13,374 nt of DNA from Allomyces macrogynus ATCC 38327 (lineage: Eukaryota > Blastocladiomycota > Blastocladiomycetes > Blastocladiales > Blastocladiaceae), in contig GG745338.1 in the NCBI GenBank assembly GCA_000151295.1, positions 1,301,209 to 1,314,582 of the forward strand. The letters are read 5' to 3'. Shown here one piece after another: positions 1 to 8,030 of this stretch. Below the pieces are notes generated by a model that worked only from the letters and a program-made list of their open reading frames with translations, was not told the DNA's origin and did not search any database. The translations under genes and the position numbers were made by a program. Within the stretch, counting starts at the first letter, position 1. Each line of letters starts with the position of its first letter.

Positions 1-2470
1 CGAGCGCGACGAGCACCGGCCACGTGCAAATTTCCTCCGGCGCGAAGCCACGCCGTCCAAGACCACGTGCTGGTGGGCGCCGAGCGCCGGCCACGACGGG
101 TGCTGTTGGTGGTGGCGATGCCGGGCGCGGGTGCCGGGGCCCCCACGGGCGACCTTGGCCTCGGCGACCGCGACATGCGCCGGTGCCGAGTCGTCGACGT
201 GGTCGTCGACACGACCAGACCCTGCCCGTGCGGCCGACCCGTGCGCGGCGCCGGTGTGCGCGCCCATTCGCGGCCGGTGCAGTCGGCGGTGGGAGCGACT
301 CCATTCGCGCGGCAATCAGCGCCCAGTACTTCTTTTGCCCGTCGACGGCGCCGGCCTCGACCGGGCCGCGCAACCACGGCGGTTTCCCCGCCCAGATGAC
401 TTCCACCGACACGCGCACTTTCGACCCACCCGAGACCGTCCGGTCCAGGCACGCGCGTGCGTGTACGGTGAACGCGGCGCCGTAGGGTACGTCGGGCGTG
501 ACGGTATGCACGTCGACCGCGCAGTGCGCGCGGGACGCGGCGAGAAGTGACTCGGTTGTTTGGACGGTCGTTTGTTTCGGGCCCATGGCCACGGCCAGCG
601 GCATCGTGTACGTGATCGACCGCCGCGGTGGGGCGCCGTCGGTCCAGGACGTCGCAGTCAGGGACGTGCAGTGCATGTCGTGTTCGAGGACGTGCCGCGG
701 GACGCCCGCGTGCGCGCGCGGGGTCGAGTAGGCGTGCGGGCCAAAGAGCACGGCAAACGCCGCGCGCGGCGGCCAGTGGCGCCACTCGACGTCGAGAACA
801 GTGGTTGCGAGCGTTGCGCACGCGCACGGGTCGTCGGATGCCGCATCCGAGTGCGGTTCGAGGACGGGAGGTAATTCGAAATGCGCCGGCAGCGCCGCCG
901 ACGACGACAAGTTGACGTCCTCGTCGTCGTCATCGTCGAAATCGCTGTCGCCGGCATTATCGTCGGCCTCGTGCCCATCGGTCGTCCACTCGAGCGGCGG
1001 GACGTCGGCGACTTCCGCGGCGGGCGCGAGAAGTGGGGACGTATCGGTCGACGCGGGCGCCGACGCCGGACGGCTCGACGACTTGTCCCCACCACTGGTG
1101 CCGTTGCGCGACGGTGAGCTGGTGCGCGATTTTGGGTGCCTGCGCCCGAGCGTGACGAGCCGCTGCGTGAGCGACCGCGCGCGGACGCCGTTCTCGTCGG
1201 AACTCGTTGCCGAATCGGTCTTTTGTGCTGCCGGTGCGTTTGCACGCGTGGGCGATGCGGGGGTCACGACCAGGTCCGGTAACGGAGGCGGCGTGATGCC
1301 GGGCCCGCACTGCTTACGCCAGAGCGCAGTCATCATGTTGAACGCGAGTTCGCGGAAGATAAACGACGCGAAGAAATAGGTCTGCTGCGCCGTGGCGACT
1401 TCAATCGCGTTCGGGAAAATCAGCGCCGTCGATTTCTTGTCGATGCGCGTCACATCCGAAAAGGCGATCGTGAGGGACGTGACCCAGCCGAAAATCACGG
1501 CGTGGAAGCAAATGTGCCGGTCAGTCAGGTAGAGCCGGCCTTGCACGAGGATTTCCTTTTGCAGCGCGCACGAAAAGTCCTCGATGAGAAACTCGTCGAG
1601 CGGCAGGTGCTTGAAGATGCGGTGGAAAGCCGCGTTCTTCGGGGTCTTGGCGACGAGCGGGACTTCGGGCGGCGGCGGGTGCGGGACCACAACGTGCTTG
1701 GACTGCGGTGTCGGCGGTGTTGGTGCGGATGCGCCGTTGTCGGATGCGGACGCGGATGCGGACGCGGATGCGGATGGTGCTGCTGCACTGGTATCGCTAT
1801 TGGATGCATTTGCGCTCGACGACCCCGTGCTGGTCGCGGCGCGCGGCCTGAGCACGTCGGCGTCGCTCGCCGAGGGTGCGGCTGCAGGCATGGCGGGTGC
1901 AGGGGCCGGAACGGTGCGGGAACGGCGGTGCAGTGCGCGCGACGGCGGCGACGGTGGAGTGTGGCCAGGCGGGCCAGCGGCGCTGCTGCGCGACAGCGGG
2001 ACCGGGACGGGCGCCGGCGCAGGTTCCGGTGCCGGTGCCGGTTCTTGTATCGGCGAGTCGACGAGCGCGGCAGCGGGAGTTGATGGCGAGGGCATTGCGG
2101 GCGGGGATGGGGCGACACTGTCGCTGGCGGGCGAGTGAGGTGGCGATGGCGTGGGCGCGCGCAGAGAACGCGGTGCACGTGACGCTGCGGCAGTCGCGTC
2201 CGCACGCGCCGTCGCGGTCGTTGTCGGCGGGCTCGCTCCGGCCGTCCACCGCTGCTGCACCCACGCCGCCGGCGCGCTGATCAGCGCCGTGTACGGCACC
2301 GTCCACAGCGGCGCGAGCGCCGACGCCGCGGGCGTGGCTGCGGTCGCGGTCGCTGCACTGGGCGCTTCATTGCTGGCGCCGGTAGCGACTGCCGGCGGCG
2401 GCCGTACAGGCGATCCGTTCTCGGCCGGCCTGTCGGCCTCGTAGTAGGCGGTCATGACCATGTCGTCCAT
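1..2470 (-). CDS. GRAM-VASt sterol-transfer protein (Lam/Ysp2/Aster-like), C-terminus cut by window edge
   Basis: The minus-strand frame is open without a stop from ATG 2470-2468 to base 1, about 823 codons, with no intron needed. Proteins with this layout move sterol between ER and plasma membrane (or other membranes) at contact sites: GRAM binds acidic lipids and VASt holds sterol. Residues 1-280 are a low-complexity Pro/Ala/Ser-rich region. GRAM spans about 281-385, with signatures IEDFSCALQKEILVQGRLYL and FPNAIEVAT close to animal GRAMD1. A Ser-rich linker with an acidic stretch (SDFDDDDEDV) follows. VASt spans about 557-725, with RSITYTMPLAVAMGPKQTT and TPDVPYG. The start is the first in-frame ATG after a stop near 2685 and has context GCCCGCCATGG. 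No membrane helix is seen; family members usually have one after VASt, so it may lie beyond the edge. The frame is uncertain over roughly 1-290. Domain assignment is firm; the exact family member is not. Confidence 0.85.
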   Translation of the reverse strand, partial: MDDMVMTAYYEADRPAENGSPVRPPPAVATGASNEAPSAATATAATPAASALAPLWTVPYTALISAPAAWVQQRWTAGASPPTTTATARADATAAASRAPRSLRAPTPSPPHSPASDSVAPSPPAMPSPSTPAAALVDSPIQEPAPAPEPAPAPVPVPLSRSSAAGPPGHTPPSPPSRALHRRSRTVPAPAPAMPAAAPSASDADVLRPRAATSTGSSSANASNSDTSAAAPSASASASASASDNGASAPTPPTPQSKHVVVPHPPPPEVPLVAKTPKNAAFHRIFKHLPLDEFLIEDFSCALQKEILVQGRLYLTDRHICFHAVIFGWVTSLTIAFSDVTRIDKKSTALIFPNAIEVATAQQTYFFASFIFRELAFNMMTALWRKQCGPGITPPPLPDLVVTPASPTRANAPAAQKTDSATSSDENGVRARSLTQRLVTLGRRHPKSRTSSPSRNGTSGGDKSSSRPASAPASTDTSPLLAPAAEVADVPPLEWTTDGHEADDNAGDSDFDDDDDEDVNLSSSAALPAHFELPPVLEPHSDAASDDPCACATLATTVLDVEWRHWPPRAAFAVLFGPHAYSTPRAHAGVPRHVLEHDMHCTSLTATSWTDGAPPRRSITYTMPLAVAMGPKQTTVQTTESLLAASRAHCAVDVHTVTPDVPYGAAFTVHARACLDRTVSGGSKVRVSVEVIWAGKPPWLRGPVEAGAVDGQKKYWALIAARMESLPPPTAPAANGRAHRRRARVGRTGRVWSCRRPRRRLGTGACRGRRGQGRPWGPRHPRPASPPPTAPVVAGARRPPARGLGRRGFAPEEICTWPVLVAL
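1741..1777. repeat. GCGGAT/GCGGAC hexanucleotide repeat
   Basis: Near-perfect tandem hexamers alternate GCGGAT and GCGGAC. They lie inside the minus-strand GRAM-VASt gene and encode a Ser-Ala dipeptide run in its disordered N-terminal region. In-frame hexamer length changes would be tolerated here. Confidence 0.8.
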
Positions 2471-3120
2471 GGCGGGCGCGTGCCGCGGCGCGCGGCCGGA
2501 CACGGATGGTGTGCAGTTGCAGCGGGTCGCTTGGCCCCGGGCGCGGGCAGTGGCGGGGCGCTGGAAATGGATGGCGGATGGACGGTCGGTCGTGCTGACG
2601 AGTGACGACGACCAAGCAAAGGGGAGCGAACGCGCGGTGCGCTTAGCCTCGCTCTGACGTCGAGAGCACCCCGACCGCGGTCACCTGATGCTGTATTTCG
2701 CGATATCACTGCCTCGATCACCACCGCGTTCTTGCTGGCGGCTCCACAAATCATCGTCAACGACGTTGCTCATCTGCATCTTGCCTTGGCTAATACGACC
2801 CAGACCTGCCGCAGTCGCCTGCCCGCCCCCCGCAGCAATTTCATATTCCTAAATCGCGCCCTCCGTCCGCGGCTGCCTCTCTTTCGTCCTAGGCCACCGA
2901 CCACCAACCGCGGCGACAGCTGCAGCACCGACTCTTCCTGCTCCTCGCTCCGGCAACTGTACCCGCCCGTCTCCCCCACTCTTCTCCACTACCCGCTCCC
3001 CCACCTGCTCGCCAGCTCGCTCCATTGCTCGCTTGCGCTTTGCGCCTTGCGCTCTCCAACCTCTTCCACCCCCCACCCCCCCCCCCCCCCCACACCGCGC
3101 ATTCACGCCCGACAACCACC
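2471..3120. promoter_or_regulatory. Divergent intergenic region between the GRAM-VASt gene and SAXO
   Basis: These 650 bp separate two starts that point away from each other, so they must hold both promoters and 5' leaders. The half near SAXO (about 2930-3090) is strongly pyrimidine-rich on the plus strand, a feature common in fungal promoters and leaders. No TATA box or known operator stands out. The minus-strand reading frame of the GRAM-VASt gene stays open upstream to about 2685 but contains no ATG. I see no additional gene. Confidence 0.55.
3076..3091. repeat. Poly(C) tract, 16 consecutive C
   Basis: A homopolymer run of 16 C on the plus strand ends 29 bp before the SAXO start codon, so it probably lies in its 5' leader or core promoter. 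It continues a broader C-rich stretch from about 3068. Run length in the assembly may be unreliable. Confidence 0.9.
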
Positions 3121-4406
3121 ATGGCGTCGTCGCCTCCACCGGCGCACGCATCCGCGGGCCTGTGCCTGTGTAAGCTGTGCGACTGCGGCAAGCACCGGTG
3201 CGGCCCTGCGGTCCTATCGACCGCCGGCATCCCGCTCGACGCCGTGACCGAGTACAAGGACCGGTACCCTGTGCACGCGCCGCAGTACACGGGCAAGATC
3301 AAGCCGCCGGCGCAGACCTCCACGTCGAACCAGCCGCTCGCCAAGGTCACCGAGTCGCGCGAGCAGTTTGCGCCGAAACCACTGGCACCGCGCATGCCGC
3401 CGCATAAGCGCGAGTATGTCCCGAATGCCGCGCCCTTGGACGCGGTTACCGGATACGCGAGCGATTACCAGCGGTGGAACGTACCGCCGGCCGCGACGGT
3501 CAAGAAGCGCGAGGTCTACACGAAGGTCGGTGTGTTTGAGGGGGTCACGACCAATAAGGCCGATTTCCAGGCATGGTATGCTTTGATATCCACGAATGCA
3601 CAGCCCATTCCATTCCTTCCTCGCTCACGCGCCAATGCAATGTCATCTACAGGAACCTCCCCGACCGGTACCGCCACCCGAAGCAAGTCTACGTCCCGAC
3701 CGACGCCAAGCTCGACGCGGCCAGCAGCTACCGCGCCGACTTTATCGCGACGGGTCCCGCGACCCGTCCGGCACCACGCACGCAGGAACCCTACATGGCG
3801 CGCGCCGAGGACCGCACGTTCGTGACGACCATGAAGGGCGCCTACCATGGCGAGCCCGGTGCGCGGCCGCCGCGGCGCACCGCCGCCGAGTACGTCCCGT
3901 CTGCGGCCGCATTTGCGGGCGAATCGACCTCGCACGCCGACTACCAGCGCCCGCCGCCCTCCCCACCGCGCACGTCATGCAAGCCCGCGGCGGTGGCCCC
4001 CGCAGCAGTGGCGTTCCAGGGCACGTCCGAGTACGCGGCGATCTATACGCCCAAGGACGCGACGCACCGGTCGACGCGGCGTCCGGCGCGCGCGCCGTAC
4101 GTGGCGCCGCACGGCGTGCATTTCGAGGGCTTGTCGACGATGAAGGCTGACTATGTCGCTGCCGCGGGCGGGACGGCGCGGCGTGCAGATTTCAGACCGC
4201 GGAACACGTATGCGCCCGACGCCGACGACAGGTCGTTTGTCTCGGAGACGCGCGCGATGCACGACGCCAAACACCCGCCCGTGTGCCGCGCCATCGCCGT
4301 CAAGACCATGATCGCGCCGGGCGGGACCGTGCGTCGCGGCAAGGATGGGCACATGTACCTGGCGGCAGCGGGCGCGGGCGGGGCGCCGAACGGGCCGCAG
4401 ATGTAG
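3121..4406 (+). CDS. SAXO1: SAXO-family stabiliser of axonemal microtubules
   Basis: The model is join(3121..3575, 3653..4406), 402 aa. SAXO proteins bind and stabilise microtubules of axonemes, basal bodies and centrioles through tandem Mn repeats. The N-terminus carries the family's Cys motif, here CLCKLCDCGKHRC at residues 15-27. About ten Mn-like repeats follow, each with an aromatic pair such as LDAVTEYKDRY, LDAVTGYASDY, FEGVTTNKADF, LDAASSYRADF, FAGESTSHADY and FEGLSTMKADY. They alternate with Pro/Lys linkers such as KREYVPNAAP. The 77-bp intron (GTATGC...CTACAG) splits Trp152 and rejoins the repeats in frame. An ATG lying inside the intron continues in the same downstream frame, so an unspliced reading gives a false start. 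The chosen ATG has context ACCATGG. Presence of this gene implies a flagellated life stage. Assignment to family is strong; orthology to vertebrate SAXO1 specifically is not tested. Confidence 0.88.
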
Positions 4407-4801
4407 GCAAGGATGTGACGGAGGTGACGACGGAAAGGGGCATGGATGCGTGGGATGACTTGGCGATTGTCTGGACTCGATTGGGAATCGTTGTATGATA
4501 GTTGCGGGCCGCGGCAGACGCGTGGGTATTTATTCGATGCGGTTGGGCGTGATATTTTTCCCGTTGGCCACGGACCAGGACCGAAGCGACAGGAACACCG
4601 CGCCGCCGGGATTCGCCTGGGGATTCGACTTGGCCCTGGCATCGAACGTGGAGGTGGTCTCATCCATTATGCAAGCTTGGGGGGTCGGGCCAGCCAGGGA
4701 CGGAGAACAGGCCGTGAAGTCGTTTGGGACGTGGTTGAACTCGACGAAATCGACTCACATGCAGGCAACAGCACAACCGCCGCCACCATCGACACCAGCG
4801 C

Positions 4802-4811
4802 CATAAATACC
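4802..4811 (+). promoter_or_regulatory. TATA-like element, possible SKP1 core promoter
   Basis: CATAAATACC stands in otherwise GC-rich sequence and is followed 25-60 bp later by an A/C/T-rich stretch of the kind used as a start region. If used, it implies a long, probably spliced, SKP1 leader. This is inference from composition only. Confidence 0.25.
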
Positions 4812-4928
4812 AGGGTGCACTGCGCTCCATTCTTGCTCAAACAACAACGACTCTCAATACCTCCCTCGCCCTAATTTATTGCGCCTGCGCACCGGCCTTG
4901 CCCTGCCCGTGCTCTCTAACGCCCATCC

Positions 4929-5200
4929 GTAAGTGCATTGTCTCGCCTTCGCCGCGCCTTTTCTCGCTCCAGCCAGCTCAGGCCGCTCCTCTCCTGCTGG
5001 ACCGCCATCCACGACGTGTCAGTCATACGTTCGTGACCCTCGTCCTCCAAGCGCCGCGTCCAGCCTGATCAGGACGGCGGACCAGAGGAGCGCGCGCGTG
5101 TCAGTGCAGGCCGCAAACGACACACAAAAACGCGAATTTGGCGCTCCACGTGATTGACCCGTCATCCCCACCACGCTCACCGCTCCCAGCTCCTTCCCAG
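4929..5200 (+). other. Candidate intron in the SKP1 5' leader
   Basis: A perfect GTAAGT donor lies at 4929-4934. A strong acceptor region lies at about 5175-5200, where a GCTCAC branch-like site is followed by pyrimidines and two CAG sites ending at 5189 and 5200. It fits with the TATA-like element upstream. No transcript evidence is available, and the size (261 or 272 bp) is larger than the other introns in the window. Confidence 0.22.
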
Positions 5201-5380
5201 TCCACCGCCAGCTCACGCGCGCTCAACCAACCGCGTCGATTCAATTGCACGCCCGCTCGCCCGACCGCGTCGCCTCTCTGCCCTCGTCGCGCGCCAATCC
5301 CGTCTTGCCCCCCGGCCGACTTTGCCACCCCCGCTCGCCTGCGCTCCCCGCACCCCGCGCCCCTGCACCCATCCTCCACC

Positions 5381-5953
5381 ATGGTCAAGCTGCTCAGCTC
5401 CGACAACGAGAAGATTACCGTCGCGCAGGACGTGGCCGTGCGGTCGATGCTCATCAAGAACATGCTCGAGGACATTGGCGATGCCGAGGACGCTGAAATC
5501 CCGCTCCCGAACGTGACGGCGCGCGTGCTCAAGAAGGTACGGCTCGCTGACCGATCCTCCGGCGCCCGCATGCGTGGACCGAAGCTGACCGACGCGGCTT
5601 TCGGTCGCTCCCCCATCTCGTAGGTCATCGAGTACTGCGAGCACCATAAAAACGACCCCATGCCGCCGGCCGAGGAGGACGAGCTCGGCGACGAGCGGCG
5701 CCGGTCCGACGACATCGACGAGTGGGACGCCGACTACATTGACGTCGAGCAGGAGCTGCTGTTTGAAATCATTCTCGCTGCCAACTACATGGACATCAAG
5801 CCGCTGCTCGACCTCGGGTGCAAGACCGTCGCCAACATGATCAAGGGCAAGACGACCGAAGAGATTCGCAAGACGTTCAACATTACGTGCGACTTTACCG
5901 CCGAGGAGGAGGAGCAGATTCGCCGCGAGAACGAGTGGGCCGAGGACCGCTAA
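5381..5953 (+). CDS. SKP1: SKP1, adaptor subunit of SCF ubiquitin ligases
   Basis: The model is join(5381..5536, 5624..5953), 161 aa, matching the usual length of about 160. SKP1 bridges cullin-1 and F-box proteins in SCF E3 complexes; in fungi it also serves kinetochore and V-ATPase assembly complexes. The N-terminal BTB/POZ-like half contains [12 protein letters not shown] and [13 protein letters not shown]. The acidic loop (about 67-80) is followed by [19 protein letters not shown] and the signature [17 protein letters not shown] from residue 123. The C-terminal helix ends in [10 protein letters not shown]. The 87-bp intron (GTACGG...TCGTAG) lies between Lys52 and Val53 and its removal restores the LKKVIEYC motif. 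Start context CCACCATGG is optimal. The human protein ends WCEEK where this has WAEDR, a minor change in the F-box-binding tail. Identity is very secure. Confidence 0.97.
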
Positions 5954-6353
5954 GCGTGCCGGTACCGGTCGGTCGGTCGTTGTCGTGGTGGCGGCGCCGC
6001 GCGCCGCGCACCAAGGGCGGCGGGCCGTTGTTGTCGTCGAGGAGGAGATGGAGGAGGAGGGTCGTGTGCCATGGTTTTTGTTTCCCCTGTGTCATTCCAC
6101 CAACCACAATACGAGGATGCGTTTCCTTTTGACCGAAGGTCTTGCATTTCCCGGCGCGTCGCGCCGTCGTCTTGTCTCGAGAGCCAACCGCGACGCTGTA
6201 CTGCTCGCGCTGTCCTTGAGCGTGATGGCGAGGCGCCCGTGCGTCCAAGTCAGGACGAGCAGACGACCTGTGTCTTGAGTACAGACCTTCCTCCTCCATT
6301 TTCCGTGACGAGATTACGATGAATTCAACCCATCAAGACTGCGCAACGACACC
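5954..6353. other. Intergenic spacer, SKP1 to TRAIP-like gene
   Basis: These 400 bp hold the 3' region of SKP1 and the promoter of the next gene, which lies on the same strand. A GGAGGAGGAG-type purine run occurs near 6040-6060. I see no coding sequence, RNA gene or clear regulatory motif. Confidence 0.55.
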
Positions 6354-7742
6354 ATGAGCAACACAGTCTTCATTCCCGACACGTCGAGCTCCAGCGGCCA
6401 TGACTCAGGGGACGAAAGCACCGTTTCTCTGCGCGCTAACGCCGTGACTGTCCCAAGTACCAAATCCAGCGACCCGGCACCCCTCTCGCCACCGCGGTTT
6501 TCCGCCACGTGCGGCCTGTGCGCCGGCAGCCTGGCGGACCCTGCCGCGGCGCTGACGTGCGGCCACGTCTTCCACGCGGCGTACGTGCGCTTCCATTCAT
6601 GCTTGCAAGTTCGGGCACTGATGCACTCGCCATGAAGATGCATCGAGGCGTGGTACGCCGTGCACCCGACATGTACGCTTTTCCACGCCGTCCGGCTGCA
6701 ACAAGATGGCCCGACTGATCGCCGTCTCCGCCGCGCAGGTCCACGACACGCGACGGCGCAGTGCCGGCTGACGGGCCACCTCGACAAAGACCGGCAGATC
6801 GTCTACACGGGCGCGACCGCGTCCACCGCCCCCGTACGCCCGTCCCCTCCCCTCCCTATTCCACCCCATTCTCACCCTCATCCGCCGTATTAGGACCCGG
6901 CAAGCGCACACATTCGTGAATTCGCCCACTACGCGGGCGCCCTGGCCAAGCACGCGGAACGGCAAGCCGCGGTCACCACGATGCATGCCCGCCTCGCGAA
7001 ACGGCGGCAGACCGTGCAGCTGGCGCGCATGCGCGCGCACGACCGGTCGCTCACGGTCGAGGCCGAGCACCGGCGCGAGATGCAGCCCGTGCGCGACGAG
7101 ATCGTGGCGATGCGTGCGCAGTGCGATGCGGTACGGCGCGAGCTGGCACGGCTGGATGCCGAGGAACGGTACGCGCTGTTCACCAGCGGCACCAGTGCCG
7201 ACACACGCGGTTGACGAATTCCTTCTAGGGCCGCACGCGACGAGCACGACCTGGCCCAGCGCGCCGACACGGCGGCACTCGCCGTGAAGCAGGCGTTTCA
7301 GGCGATGACGGCCGCGCAGCGCGAATTTGATCGAGAGGTTGAGCTCGCACGCGACCGCGACTTGGCGCGCGCGCAGCAGCAGCAGCTGCTGCTGCTCCGT
7401 GACAGGCGCAAGCCCGCGGTGCCGGTCCCGCCGTCGTCGTCGCCACCGCCCGCCGCCGCGGCGGTCTGGGACTTGGACGAGTACATGATGCGCGGCGTCG
7501 ATCCGGTTGACGAGGAGGACGAGGACGAGGAGGGGGTGGGCGTGCCGCTCCGCGCGGGGACGCGCGTGCCAGTCCTACTGCCAGCTCCAGGGCCGAGCGT
7601 GCCGGCCAAGCCGGCGCTCCGGTTCGGCAAGGTGAATATCGCGCCGCTCGTCGGTCGGCGCGGTGCGGGAGGGGTGGGCAAGGGGGCCAGGGCGGTAAAA
7701 GTCAAGGGGCAGCGCACGCTCGATGTGTATTTCAAGAAATGA
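6354..7742 (+). CDS. TRAIP: TRAIP-like RING E3 ubiquitin ligase with C-terminal PIP box
   Basis: The model is join(6354..6580, 6638..6672, 6739..6833, 6894..7168, 7229..7742), 381 aa. Introns are 57, 66, 60 and 60 bp, all starting GTACG. In animals TRAIP is a nuclear E3 that ubiquitinates the CMG helicase and handles replication-blocking lesions. The N-terminus is Ser/Pro-rich. The RING has Cys53, Cys56, Cys69, His71, His74, Cys77 and Cys88, with CGHVFHAACIEAW typical of RING-H2. The eighth ligand is either His91 or Cys96. Residues about 120-263 are a long charged helical region, probably coiled coil, ending in a Gln/Leu run. An acidic Pro-rich stretch follows. The last residues QRTLDVYF (372-379) form a perfect PIP box (Q-x2-L-x2-Y-F), as TRAIP also has at its C-terminus. 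Intron phases all agree. Intron 2 is in frame (66 bp) and so least certain. RING plus coiled coil plus PIP supports TRAIP, but another RING/PIP protein is possible. Confidence 0.7.
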
Positions 7743-7785
7743 TGGTCGTTATGATGCTGGATTCGGGGTTGGTGCTTAGGAGCTG

Positions 7786-7806
7786 CGTTGCCATGCGATG
7801 GCAACG
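7786..7806. repeat. Perfect 9-bp inverted repeat with 3-bp loop
   Basis: Arms CGTTGCCAT and ATGGCAACG flank GCG. It lies 44 bp after the TRAIP-like stop and 225 bp before the DUS4 start. It may be a hairpin in the TRAIP-like 3' UTR or a palindromic protein-binding site in the DUS4 promoter. The half-sites GTTGCC and GGCAAC resemble RFX/Crt1 X-box halves, but the 7-bp gap is wider than the usual 0-3 bp. Confidence 0.6.
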
Positions 7807-8030
7807 GGCTGGGCTGGCACGGCAACCAAGTCGTGACGGCGCGTGACCACCGCGCACGCTTGGGCTCTCTCCAGCACGACGCGTCGGTCACGCATGGCCA
7901 TCGTGGTGCCGACAAGGCGTTTGAGAGCACCATCGACGACAACCAACAGAACAGTGCCGTCCAGCAACTTGCAGCAATCCCATCTCGAATTCCATTCATC
8001 TCAACGACCCTGCCAGCCCATCCATCAACC

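Larger units (their letters stand above)
4407..5380. other. Intergenic spacer, SAXO 3' end to SKP1 start, no gene recognised
   Basis: These 974 bp hold the SAXO 3' region and the SKP1 promoter and leader. Open frames here are short, of poor composition and match no family I know. No canonical AATAAA signal was found near the SAXO stop. From about 5155 to 5380 the plus strand is very pyrimidine-rich, as expected for the leader of a highly expressed fungal gene. Confidence 0.6.

Noticed and set aside
1525..2205. Long open frames on both strands in the GRAM-VASt N-terminal region
   Set aside because: They are alternate frames of repetitive GC-rich coding sequence. Only the frame that leads into GRAM and VASt gives recognisable protein.
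3573..3652. SAXO or a second gene starting at the ATG 3573
   Set aside because: The ATG straddles the splice donor. The intron has a good donor, a branch-like site and an acceptor, and removing it joins two Mn repeats in phase.
4446..4874. Small gene in the SAXO-SKP1 spacer
   Set aside because: Several short frames exist, but none has a strong start context, conserved motif or splice support.
5101..5715. Minus-strand open frame antisense to SKP1
   Set aside because: It covers the SKP1 first exon and intron, and its sequence is a Ser-rich mirror of SKP1 codons.
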